In this document: one piece after another, positions 8,482 through 16,319 of the stretch
How the letters are laid out: every line of letters starts with the position of its first letter
How positions within the stretch are numbered: the stretch's first letter is position 1
Assembly: GCA_937898685.1 (NCBI GenBank)
Contig: CALEJT010000090.1
Coordinates: 1-42,423 of the forward strand
Origin: an uncultured Gammaproteobacteria bacterium
GTDB taxonomy: Bacteria; Pseudomonadota; Gammaproteobacteria; Pseudomonadales; Pseudohongiellaceae
Direction: 5' to 3'
DNA length: 42,423 nt
Position numbers and translations under genes: made by a program
The notes under the pieces: generated by a model
Databases searched by the model: none
What the model was told of the DNA's origin: nothing
What the model saw: the letters and a program-made list of their open reading frames with translations, nothing else

Positions 8482-9624
8482 ATGAAAACGAGTACTTCCC
8501 GCATTCTCACCACCCATGTGGGCAGCATGCCCCGTTCCAATCTCCTGTCCGATCTCCTGCTGAAGAAGGAGCACGGCGAGCCGGTCGACGAAGCCCAGTT
8601 CGAAGCCGTACTGCGGGAAGAAGTCGCCGCCATCGTGCGCAAGCAGGCGGAAGCCGGTGTGGACATCGTCAGCGATGGCGAACTGAGCAAGATCGGTTAC
8701 GCCACCTATATCAAGGATCGTCTCTCCGGTTTCGACGGTCACCGCCCGCGCAAACCGGCGCTCGACCTGCAGCCCTACCCGGAATACATGGAGAAGATGG
8801 CGCTCGTGGCCGGCAAGCAGAGCTTCAAACGCATGTGCTGCACGGGCCCGATCAAGGTCACCACCACCAAGCCGCTGGAGTTCGACCTCGCCAACTTCGG
8901 CGAAGCACTCAAGGGTGCCAAGGTCGAGGAAGGATTCTTGAACGCCGCCTCGCCGGGTGTGGTCTCGGCGTTCCAACCGAACGAGTTCTATCCGACCCAC
9001 GCCGACTATCTCGACGCCATCGCCAAAGCGATGCAGGGGGAATACGAGGCCATCGTCAACGCCGGCTTCATTCTGCAGGTGGACTGCCCCGACCTCGCCA
9101 TGGCGCGCCACACCGGCTTCCAGGATCTGACGGAAGAAGAATTCCTGAAGCAGGCCGAGCTGCAGGTGGAAGTACTCAACGTCGCGCTGGCCAACATCCC
9201 GGCCGACAAACTGCGCATGCACGTGTGCTGGGGCAACTACGAAGGTCCGCATACGGAAGACATCGACCTGCGCAAGATCATCAACATCATCCTCAAGGCC
9301 AAGCCTGCGGCGATCCTGTTCGAAGCCTCGAACCCGCGACACGGTCATGAGTGGGTGGTGTGGAAGGAAGCGAACATTCCCGACAACAAGATCCTCGTGC
9401 CCGGCGTGATCGATTCCACCTCCAACTACGTCGAGCATCCGGAACTCGTTGCGCAGCGCATCCTGCAGTTCGCCGACATCGTCGGCCGTGAGCGCGTGAT
9501 CGCCGGCACCGACTGCGGTTTCTCCACCTTCGCCGGCGTCGGCAAGGTCGACGCGAAGATCGTGTGGAAGAAACTGGAAAGCCTTGCCGAAGGTGCGCGT
9601 CTGGCCACCAAGCAGTTGTTCTGA
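8482..9624 (+). CDS. Cobalamin-independent methionine synthase C-terminal-like zinc enzyme
   Basis: Cytoplasmic protein of 380 residues, about half the length of full MetE, so it matches only the C-terminal catalytic barrel. Starts at ATG 8482. The family signatures TTHVGSMPR near the N-terminus and DIVSDGELSK are present. The zinc ligands of MetE have clear equivalents: H247 and C249 (MHVCWG), E281 (LFEAS) and C345 (GTDCGFST). Such stand-alone proteins transfer a methyl or alkyl group to a thiol; relatives include core methionine synthases and epoxyalkane:coenzyme M transferase. The true acceptor here is unknown. It is a single-gene unit with its own promoter and palindrome, followed by hairpins. 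Confidence 0.85.
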   Translation: MKTSTSRILTTHVGSMPRSNLLSDLLLKKEHGEPVDEAQFEAVLREEVAAIVRKQAEAGVDIVSDGELSKIGYATYIKDRLSGFDGHRPRKPALDLQPYPEYMEKMALVAGKQSFKRMCCTGPIKVTTTKPLEFDLANFGEALKGAKVEEGFLNAASPGVVSAFQPNEFYPTHADYLDAIAKAMQGEYEAIVNAGFILQVDCPDLAMARHTGFQDLTEEEFLKQAELQVEVLNVALANIPADKLRMHVCWGNYEGPHTEDIDLRKIINIILKAKPAAILFEASNPRHGHEWVVWKEANIPDNKILVPGVIDSTSNYVEHPELVAQRILQFADIVGRERVIAGTDCGFSTFAGVGKVDAKIVWKKLESLAEGARLATKQLF

Positions 9625-9633
9625 TCCTGGATG

Positions 9634-9655
9634 GCCCGAATCTCGAAGATCGGGC
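9634..9655 (+). terminator. Hairpin after the MetE-C-like gene
   Basis: GCCCG and CGGGC arms with inner ATCT/AGAT pairing and one bulged A form a hairpin starting 10 bp after the stop. There is no T-run, so termination would be weak or Rho-assisted. Confidence 0.4.
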
Positions 9656-9872
9656 GAAGACAAGCGTTGCGGCGCATCGCGCCGCGCGCAGTCTGAGCAG
9701 CACATGGCTGCGCCATCGTGGCCGGAATGGAGTCGCGTTGGCGTGAGCTTTCCGGTTCAACGTTGCTTTGACACCCTTGCCGGGCTTCGCTGCTTTTGGT
9801 CGCAGCGACTTGCAGAGAGGAGTCGACCCCATGCACGCGGTGCACGTAGTGGGCCCGCGTCATTCGCGCCGG

Positions 9873-9900
9873 AGTGAGCCAAACCATTGGCTCACTCTTT
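9873..9900 (+). terminator. Probable terminator hairpin
   Basis: AGTGAGCCAA (9873-9882) and TTGGCTCACT (9887-9896) form a perfect 10-bp stem with loop ACCA, followed by CTTTC on the plus strand. The T-run is short. It sits between two convergent genes and could serve either strand. Confidence 0.5.
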
Positions 9901-9930
9901 CGCCGCGCTCTCCCAACCGATGAGCGTTCT

Positions 9931-10806
9931 TCACACCAACGCTCTCAAAGTGGCCAAGCACTGCTGGTAATAACCGCTGCCGAACAGGTTGAGGTGATTG
10001 AGTTCGTGGTAGAGACGATAGAGCGCAATGCGCTCCTCGTGACCTGCTTGCCAGGGCCACACTTCTCGATAGGCGGCTTCCACGCGCGGCCCGAAGCCGC
10101 CGAAGAGACGCATCATGCCGAACTCGGCCTCGCGGTGGCCGTAGTACACCGCTGGATCGAAGATCACCGGCACTCCTGAACTGTCGGCACTCGCATTGCC
10201 CGACCACAGATCGCCGTGCAGCAGCACCGCTGGTTCATCGATCTCACCCAGATGGTCGTCCAGCCTGTCGCAGAGCTTTTCTCCCAGTCGTAACACCGGA
10301 TCGTCTGGCGCCGCTTGTTGCGCCCATAACCGCAACTGCCAACCGAGACGCTGCGTGCGCCAGAACTCGCACCAACTGTCGAACCAGCCATTGGGTTGGA
10401 CGCTGAGACCGAGATAGTTGTCGCGCTCGAGGCCGAAGCGCTTCTGCGCCGAGGCGCGCTGCAATTCGGCGAGGCCTCGTCCCAACTGTTGTTCCCAATC
10501 CGCACCGCGACGGCCGAAGTCCAGATATTCGGTGAGCAGCATCTGCTGGTCGTAGTAGAGCGGCTGCGGTAGACGCAAGGCCTTGGCTCCTCGCAGCAAC
10601 TCCAGTCCTTCGTATTCGCAGCGGAAAGTGTCGCTCGTGCCACGCAGCATTGCTTTCAGGAACAGTCGTTCCCCATTGTCGAGCTCGATGCGCCAAGTGC
10701 GGTGGAGGCTGGTACCGCCAAGTGGTTCGGCGTTCACGATTTGCCGCGGCTCGCGATAGAGCTGCTGCAGAGCTTGGGGGAGGGAGGTTGGAAGGGTTGA
10801 GTTCAT
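9931..10806 (-). CDS. Fructosamine kinase family protein
   Basis: Cytoplasmic protein of 291 residues in the fructosamine/ketosamine-3-kinase family, with an aminoglycoside-phosphotransferase fold. Key motifs are LGGTSLHRTWRI (nucleotide loop region), LFLKAM (catalytic Lys), HGDLWSGN (residues 197-204, catalytic Asp199) and FDPAVYYGHREAEFGM (metal-binding Asp217). The family phosphorylates sugars attached to amines so that the adduct falls off (deglycation). No good ribosome site marks the start. ATG 10806 is chosen because the distance to the GG loop fits E. coli YniA; ATG 10836 would add ten residues. It is divergent from the sugar dehydrogenase operon. Confidence 0.88.
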   Translation of the reverse strand: MNSTLPTSLPQALQQLYREPRQIVNAEPLGGTSLHRTWRIELDNGERLFLKAMLRGTSDTFRCEYEGLELLRGAKALRLPQPLYYDQQMLLTEYLDFGRRGADWEQQLGRGLAELQRASAQKRFGLERDNYLGLSVQPNGWFDSWCEFWRTQRLGWQLRLWAQQAAPDDPVLRLGEKLCDRLDDHLGEIDEPAVLLHGDLWSGNASADSSGVPVIFDPAVYYGHREAEFGMMRLFGGFGPRVEAAYREVWPWQAGHEERIALYRLYHELNHLNLFGSGYYQQCLATLRALV

Positions 10807-10831
10807 GGGATCAATGCGCTGGAACGGGCTG

Positions 10832-10860
10832 TTCATTATGCGGAGCCAGACGTGTATGCT
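10832..10860 (+). promoter_or_regulatory. Possible promoter of the quinoprotein operon
   Basis: TTCATT (10832-10837), a 17-bp spacer and TATGCT (10855-10860) give a plausible sigma-70 promoter about 35 bp before the start codon. The -35 is weak and the call is tentative. Confidence 0.35.
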
Positions 10861-10894
10861 CCATGCCCACGGGTGGCTATCCGGGATAACGACA

Positions 10895-12400
10895 ATGACA
10901 AACCCAGCCTCGCTCCGCCGTTTCTGCCTTGCCTTCTCCCTGCTCTGCTCCGTTGGCAGCCACGCCCAGCAGGAAGGACCTCCCCTTGGTGAGGGACCCT
11001 GGATCTTCGATACCTACGAACAACCCTATGTACGCGTGACCTTGTTGGCCCGTGGCATGGACCACCCCTTCGGGCTCGAGTTCATTCCCGGCACCGCCAC
11101 CGCCGACAATCCGCTTGGCGACATCCTGCTCACCGAGCGCACCGGTCAGATCCGACTCTTCCGCGATGGCAAGTTGCAGGACGAGATCATCGCCGACTTC
11201 AAGGACGTGCTACCACTCGAACAACTCTTCGACATCGAACTCCATCCCGACTTCGCCGACAACGGTCTCATCTACTTCACCTACATCAAGAAGGCGCCGC
11301 GCCCCGATGGCAGCGACGGCTACTACGCCAACACCGGCCTGGTGCGCGCGCATTGGGATGGCAAGGTGATGACCGACATCGAGGAAGTGTTCGAGGCGCA
11401 GGCGTGGAGCCCGAACTTCGGTGGCGCTTCCTCACGCCTGCACTTCCTACCCGACCGTACCTTGCTCTTCGGGGTGTCGCATCGCCTCGATGAAAGTGCG
11501 CCACAACGGCTCGATTCCCACATCGGCAAGATCCTGCGTCTACGTGATGATGGTTCGGTGCCGCCCGACAATCCCTATGTCGGTGTCGAAGGGGCCTTGC
11601 CTGAAATCTACAGCTGGGGCATTCGTTCGGTGATGGACTTCGCCACTCATCCCGAGACCGGCGAAATCTGGGAGCTCGAGAACGGCCCGCAGGGGGGGGA
11701 CGAGGTGAACATCCTCAAGCCCGGCGCCAACTATGGTTGGCCCATCGCCACCTATGGCCGCGATTACGACGGCACCTATTTCAATCCGCTGCCGTGGGTG
11801 GAAGGCACGGAGCGTCCGGTGGTGGCCTGGCTTCCCTCCATCACCGTGGCGGGCATGACCTTCTACACCGGCAATCGCTTTCCCAACTGGCGTGGCAATC
11901 TGTTCGTCACCTCCATGATCGTGGGACGTGTGCCGGGTACCGGTCATCTGGAACGCGTGGTGTTCAACGAGAACGGCGAGGTGAGGCGCGAAGCCATGCT
12001 CAACGGTCTCAAGCAGCGCATCCGCTATGTGGTGCAGGGGCCGGATGAACTCCTCTATCTGCTCACCGATCACAGCGACGGCGCGCTGCTACGTCTGGAA
12101 CCGCTCGACATCGCAGAACAGGCGACGGCAGTCGAAAGCCAGGGCCCCAATGCCACGCCGCTTTTCAGTCAGCAGGATTGCGCGAGCTGCCATCGTCTCG
12201 ACTCGCCACTGGTAGGGCCGACCTATGTCGACATCGCGCGCCGCTATGCGCTGAACGATGGCAATGTCGAACTCCTTGCCAACAAGATTCGTTTCGGCGG
12301 CGGTGGCTCGTGGGGTGAGGTGCCGATGACGCCGCATCCTGCCTTGAGCGAGGAAGACGCCCGCGCGATGGCACGCGCCATCCTGGAGTTGGCGCAATGA
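10895..12400 (+). CDS. PQQ-type sugar dehydrogenase fused to cytochrome c
   Basis: Exported protein of 501 residues. ATG 10895 begins a signal peptide ending SHAQQ; in-frame ATGs upstream give no such signal. Residues of about 40-410 form the glucose/sorbosone dehydrogenase beta-propeller (PFGLEFIPG, DIELHPDF, HIGKILRLRDDGS, NGPQGGDEVNILKPGANYGW), close to soluble aldose sugar dehydrogenases. The C-terminal 80 residues are a c551-like cytochrome: CASCH (C429-H433), LVGPTYVDIARRY and WGEVPMTPHP with probable axial Met478. The fusion would let sugar oxidation pass electrons directly to a built-in heme. It overlaps the next cytochrome gene by 4 bp. The substrate is not determined, and the propeller lacks some residues of characterised glucose dehydrogenases. 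Confidence 0.87.
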   Translation: MTNPASLRRFCLAFSLLCSVGSHAQQEGPPLGEGPWIFDTYEQPYVRVTLLARGMDHPFGLEFIPGTATADNPLGDILLTERTGQIRLFRDGKLQDEIIADFKDVLPLEQLFDIELHPDFADNGLIYFTYIKKAPRPDGSDGYYANTGLVRAHWDGKVMTDIEEVFEAQAWSPNFGGASSRLHFLPDRTLLFGVSHRLDESAPQRLDSHIGKILRLRDDGSVPPDNPYVGVEGALPEIYSWGIRSVMDFATHPETGEIWELENGPQGGDEVNILKPGANYGWPIATYGRDYDGTYFNPLPWVEGTERPVVAWLPSITVAGMTFYTGNRFPNWRGNLFVTSMIVGRVPGTGHLERVVFNENGEVRREAMLNGLKQRIRYVVQGPDELLYLLTDHSDGALLRLEPLDIAEQATAVESQGPNATPLFSQQDCASCHRLDSPLVGPTYVDIARRYALNDGNVELLANKIRFGGGGSWGEVPMTPHPALSEEDARAMARAILELAQ

Positions 12401-13158
12401 CAAGATCCAGGACTTGGCCATTGGGCGTTGCCCTGTTCGCAGCGCTGAGTTCGACGGTATCGGCGCAACACGAAACCGCCTACGACGTGATCGACGGGCG
12501 GCAGGCCTATCAGGCGGTGTGCGCCAACTGTCATGGCCCCGATGGTGATCTCGTCAATGGCGTCGATCTTGGTCATGGCAGTTTTCGTCAGCCCTACAGC
12601 GACGAGCAACTCGTCGAGATCATCCTGCGCGGCATTCCCAATACGCCGATGCCACCCAATCCCACCATGAGCGAGGAACAGGCGCAGCAGATCGTGGCCT
12701 ATCTGCGCAGTCTGGCTCTCACCGAAAACGACAGCCTCGTCGGTGATCCCGAACGTGGGCGTGCACTCTTCGCCGGCAAGGGCGAATGTTTTTCCTGCCA
12801 TCGTGTGGCGGGGCAGGGTTCGGGACTCGGTCCCGAACTCACGCGCATCGGCACGCAGCGCACCAGTGCCGAACTCGAGGAAGCGCTGCTCGATCCCGAA
12901 GCGCGCGTGTTGCCGAATCAGCGCTTCTACAGCGTCGTGACCAAAGACGGCGAACGCGTCACCGGGCGCCTGCTCAACCACGATGCCTTCACGGTGCAGA
13001 TGCTCGATACGAACGAGAAACTGCGCTCTTTCGCAAAGTCGGCGCTGCGTGAACATGGCTTCACTGCGTCCGGCATGCCGGCACTCACCAATTTCGAAGC
13101 GCAAGAGATTGCCGATCTCGTTGCCTATCTGGCCAGCTTGCGAGGAACCACGCCATGA
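12397..13158 (+). CDS. Diheme c-type cytochrome
   Basis: Exported protein of 253 residues, starting in the ATGA overlap with the upstream dehydrogenase. A signal peptide ends VSAQH. Two heme c sites are visible: CANCH (C42-H46) in a class I cytochrome domain with PNTPMPPNP as probable Met ligand region, and CFSCH (C131-H135). The second half (GLGPELTRIG, RFYSVVTKDGERVTGRLL, GFTASGMPALTNFE) resembles the heme-binding domain TIGR02603 first seen in Planctomycetes. It probably carries electrons from the flanking PQQ enzymes to the respiratory chain. Its stop overlaps the start of the next gene. Confidence 0.88.
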   Translation: MTRSRTWPLGVALFAALSSTVSAQHETAYDVIDGRQAYQAVCANCHGPDGDLVNGVDLGHGSFRQPYSDEQLVEIILRGIPNTPMPPNPTMSEEQAQQIVAYLRSLALTENDSLVGDPERGRALFAGKGECFSCHRVAGQGSGLGPELTRIGTQRTSAELEEALLDPEARVLPNQRFYSVVTKDGERVTGRLLNHDAFTVQMLDTNEKLRSFAKSALREHGFTASGMPALTNFEAQEIADLVAYLASLRGTTP

Positions 13159-14765
13159 AGCGCGCATTGATTCTTTTCCTGGGATTACTGGCCGCTGCGG
13201 CGCAGGCGCAGGTGAGCTTCGACGACATCCTGAATCCGCAAACGCGCCCCGGTGATTGGCTGAGTTATTCGCGCAGTCTCGACAATCAGCGTCATAGTCC
13301 TCTGAATCAGGTCACCACGCAGAACGTCGGCAAGCTCGAGTTGCAGTGGGTGTGGCAGGCGCGCTCATTGGAGAAATTCGAAGCCACACCCTTGGTGGTC
13401 GATGGTGTGCTCTACACGGTGCAGGCACCGAATGATGTAGTGGCGCTCGATGCCGCCACGGGCCGCATCTTCTGGACCTATCACCACGAACCCGATCCGG
13501 CGCGCACCTGTTGTGGACGGGTGAATCGCGGCCTGGCGATACTCGGCAACACCTTGTTCATGGGCACGGTCGACGCGCATCTCCTCGCGATCGACGCTCG
13601 CAGCGGACAACTGCTGTGGAACACGGAAGTGGCCGATGCCGATGCGCTCTATTCGATCACCATGCCGCCGCTGGTAGTGAAGGACAAGGTCTACATCGGC
13701 ACCGCTGGCGGTGATCTCGGCATTCGCGGTTATGTCGCCGCTTTCGATGTGAACACGGGCAAGGAACTCTGGCGCTTCTACACGATTCCCGCGCCCGGTG
13801 AGCCCGGCAACGAAACCTGGTCGGGCGATTCGTGGAAGACCGGTGGCGCCGCGATCTGGAATGCCGGTGCCTACGATCCCGCAGTGAATCTGATCTATTT
13901 CGGCACGGGCAATCCCGCGCCCGATTGGGATGGACGTACGCGTCTCGGCGACAACCTCTACAGCGATAGTGTGATCGCGCTCGACGCCGATACGGGTGAA
14001 CTCAAGTGGTACTACCAGTTCACACCCCATGACGAGATGGACTACGACTCCACGCAGGTGCCGCTGCTCGCCGATCTGCAGTGGCAGGGTGAACCGCGCA
14101 AGGTGATGCTATGGGCCAATCGCAACGGCCTGATGTACGTGCTCGATCGCCACACCGGTGAGTTCCTGATGGGCAAGCCCTACGTGGAAGTGAACTGGAT
14201 GGATGGCTTCGACGAAAAGGGCAGGCCGCAGCGTGTGCCCGGCATGGTGCCTTCGAAAGAGGGAACCTTGATTCGTCCACACGTGCATGGCGCGATCAAC
14301 TGGGCGCCACCGGCCTACAGTCCTGCCACCGGTCTCTACTACGTCGCGCATTGGGAACACTCGGGCATCATCGCCATCGAAGGTCAGTTCCCACAGCCCG
14401 TGGGTATCAATACGCGGCAGACTTCGATGGGCGACGTCGCGCTCGAACCCTTCTTCAACAATGACGACGAAGCCTACGGTGTGATTCGCGCCTATGAACC
14501 ATCGACGCTCGAACCCGTGTGGGAATTCAACCTCGGCAACATCACCTGGGGTGGTGTGCTGAGCACCGCTGGCGGTCTCGTCTTCGGTGGTGGCAAGGAT
14601 GGCTACTTCGTTGCCCTCGATGCGAAGAGCGGTGAACTGCTGTGGAAGGCGGCCCTCGGTGGTCAGGTGAATGCCGGTCCGATGAGTTATGAAGTCGAGG
14701 GCCGTCAGTACATTGCCATCGCGGCCGGCAGCGCGCTCTTCACCTTCGCCTTGCCTCAGGAATAG
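13155..14765 (+). CDS. PQQ-dependent alcohol dehydrogenase-like quinoprotein
   Basis: Periplasmic eight-bladed propeller of 536 residues; signal peptide ends AAAQAQ. Starts in an ATGA overlap with the cytochrome. Adjacent Cys119-Cys120 (RTCCGRVNRG) form the vicinal disulfide over PQQ. Asp296 in PHDEMDYDS is the catalytic base, and Asp298 two residues on is the extra Asp of lanthanide-dependent enzymes, where calcium enzymes have Ala, Ser or Thr. YFGTGNPAPDWD carries the metal-binding Asn. The usual metal-ligand Glu (GAELGVRG) is Asp here (GGDLGIRG). There is no fused heme, so the neighbouring cytochromes are the likely electron acceptors. The alcohol or aldehyde substrate is unknown. The 3' end overlaps the convergent bestrophin gene by 10 bp. 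Confidence 0.9.
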   Translation: MKRALILFLGLLAAAAQAQVSFDDILNPQTRPGDWLSYSRSLDNQRHSPLNQVTTQNVGKLELQWVWQARSLEKFEATPLVVDGVLYTVQAPNDVVALDAATGRIFWTYHHEPDPARTCCGRVNRGLAILGNTLFMGTVDAHLLAIDARSGQLLWNTEVADADALYSITMPPLVVKDKVYIGTAGGDLGIRGYVAAFDVNTGKELWRFYTIPAPGEPGNETWSGDSWKTGGAAIWNAGAYDPAVNLIYFGTGNPAPDWDGRTRLGDNLYSDSVIALDADTGELKWYYQFTPHDEMDYDSTQVPLLADLQWQGEPRKVMLWANRNGLMYVLDRHTGEFLMGKPYVEVNWMDGFDEKGRPQRVPGMVPSKEGTLIRPHVHGAINWAPPAYSPATGLYYVAHWEHSGIIAIEGQFPQPVGINTRQTSMGDVALEPFFNNDDEAYGVIRAYEPSTLEPVWEFNLGNITWGGVLSTAGGLVFGGGKDGYFVALDAKSGELLWKAALGGQVNAGPMSYEVEGRQYIAIAAGSALFTFALPQE

Positions 14766-15664
14766 TAGAAGCCCGCCGCCGGTGCCGGTAATTCCGGTGC
14801 CGGCTCTCCCAACGCCTCATACACCGAGATCTCGCACACGCGGCACAGTGCATCGAGTGCGAGATCGTTCGCTTCGCTGCCGAAAGGATCTTCGAGTTCC
14901 TGCGACAGCGCATCCAAACCGAAGAAGCTGTAGGCGATGAGTACGGTGAAAAGCACCGTGGCCCAGCCTGCGGAATTCACGAGCGCAAAGGGCAAGAGCA
15001 AACAGAAGGCAAAGGCCGAACGCTGCAGCAACAACGTATAGGCGAAGGGCAGCGGTGTATTGGAGATGCGCTCGCAACCAGCCTGCATCACCGAGAACCC
15101 ACCGAGACGTTCGTCGAGGATACGGAAGTCGATGTCGCTGATGAGCTCGTCGCGCTTGAGCACGGCGATGCTGTTGCCCATGTGGTGCAACACGGCATTC
15201 GAGCGATTGCGGGCTTCGTGCACTGCAGCGATGGTCTCGGGCGCGAATTTCGCAGCATCGTCCGCGGTGTCGATCTTGCGCAGTTGTCCGCGCAACAAGT
15301 GGCAGAAGGCGAGAGCGTCCATCAGGAGCGCTCGTTGCTGTGCAGCATCGGGGACGATCGCAATCACGGCACGCGCGAGATTGCGGATGTCGAAGATCAA
15401 CTGCCCCCACAGTTTGCGTGCCTCCCACCAGCGATCGTAGGCGGCGTTGTTGCGAAAGCCGAGATAGAGCGAAAGGGCGACGCCGAGCAGAGCAAAAGGC
15501 GCCGGACCGAATTCGCCGAGCTGCCACGCGAAGTAACCTTGGCCGAGCACGACCAGGCTGGCGTAGATGGCGAAGCCGCAGAGAAGAGGCGTGATGCGCG
15601 GCAGCACGGAACCCTGCATGACGAACAGCAAGGTGCCCAGGCCGGGGCGGGGTCTGACGATCAT
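14756..15664 (-). CDS. Bestrophin-like anion channel (UPF0187)
   Basis: Inner-membrane protein of 302 residues. Hydrophobic segments appear near residues 20-45, 48-65, 200-230 and 225-245. The family signature YLGFRNNAAYDRWWEARKLW (about residues 67-86) is clear, and the length matches bacterial bestrophins, which form pentameric chloride or anion channels. The start ATG has a strong GGAGGA just upstream. It converges on the quinoprotein gene with a 10-bp coding overlap, and is divergent from the molybdenum hydroxylase genes. Its physiological role here is unknown. Confidence 0.85.
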   Translation of the reverse strand: MIVRPRPGLGTLLFVMQGSVLPRITPLLCGFAIYASLVVLGQGYFAWQLGEFGPAPFALLGVALSLYLGFRNNAAYDRWWEARKLWGQLIFDIRNLARAVIAIVPDAAQQRALLMDALAFCHLLRGQLRKIDTADDAAKFAPETIAAVHEARNRSNAVLHHMGNSIAVLKRDELISDIDFRILDERLGGFSVMQAGCERISNTPLPFAYTLLLQRSAFAFCLLLPFALVNSAGWATVLFTVLIAYSFFGLDALSQELEDPFGSEANDLALDALCRVCEISVYEALGEPAPELPAPAAGFYYS

Positions 15665-15844
15665 GCTTCCTCCTCGCCACGGACTGCGTGGCTCTCATTG
15701 CTGCGCCACGCTAACAGAGCGCAGAACACCACGCCAGCAAGAAGCGTACGGTGCGCATGCGTCGTAATGAACGTTGCGCTTTCCCTGTCCCTCTCTGCAA
15801 TGCGACGCGCTATGCTCTGCGCTTTCCTCAACAGGAGGTGACCC

Positions 15845-16318
15845 GTGCCTCGTTACGTACTCAACGTCGATGGCGAACGGCAGGAAGTGGAAGCCGACGC
15901 CGACCAACCTCTGCTGTACGCACTGCGTGGTGAACTTGCACGCAAGGGCCCGAAGTTCGGCTGTGGTCTCGCGCAATGCGGCGCCTGCACCGTCATCGTC
16001 GATGGCAATGCGGTGCGCTCCTGCATCCTTCCCCTTTCCGCCATCGCCGAGTCGGCCCAGATTCGCACGCTCGACGGACTGCGTGGTGAACATCCGGTGC
16101 AGCAGGCCTTCATCGCACGGGAAGCGGCGCAGTGTGGTTACTGCACCAATGGTTGGGTGATGACCCTGGTGGCGGCTCTCGAACGCAATCCGAATCTGAG
16201 TGATGAGGAACTGCGCGAAACACTTACGGGACTGAAGTGTCGCTGCGGTACGCACATGGCGATTCTGCGCGCGGCACGTCAGGCCGCGAACGCGATGGCC
16301 AATGCGCAGGAGGTGTGA
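15845..16318 (+). CDS. [2Fe-2S] subunit of an isoquinoline 1-oxidoreductase-type enzyme
   Basis: Small iron-sulfur subunit of 157 residues. The GTG start is fixed by a near-perfect ribosome site AGGAGGTG at 15833-15840. The N-terminal plant-ferredoxin-type cluster uses C40, C45, C48 and C60; the second cluster uses C97, C100, C132 and C134 (QCGYC ... KCRCGTH). This two-cluster layout is standard for the xanthine oxidase family. No export signal is present; it is presumably carried across the membrane with the Tat-marked large subunit. The stop lies 1 bp before the next start. Confidence 0.92.
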   Translation: MPRYVLNVDGERQEVEADADQPLLYALRGELARKGPKFGCGLAQCGACTVIVDGNAVRSCILPLSAIAESAQIRTLDGLRGEHPVQQAFIAREAAQCGYCTNGWVMTLVAALERNPNLSDEELRETLTGLKCRCGTHMAILRAARQAANAMANAQEV

Positions 16319-16319
16319 G

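Larger units (their letters stand above)
9625..9930. other. 306-bp convergent intergenic region
   Basis: Between the MetE-C-like gene and the convergent kinase-like gene. I see two hairpins (9634-9655 and 9873-9896) and no supported gene. Confidence 0.6.

Noticed and set aside
8223..9350. 375-residue plus-strand frame and a 421-residue minus-strand frame at 8440-9705
   Set aside because: Both overlap the MetE-C-like gene in other frames. That gene has all its zinc ligands, while these frames have Arg/Gly/His-biased composition and no motifs.
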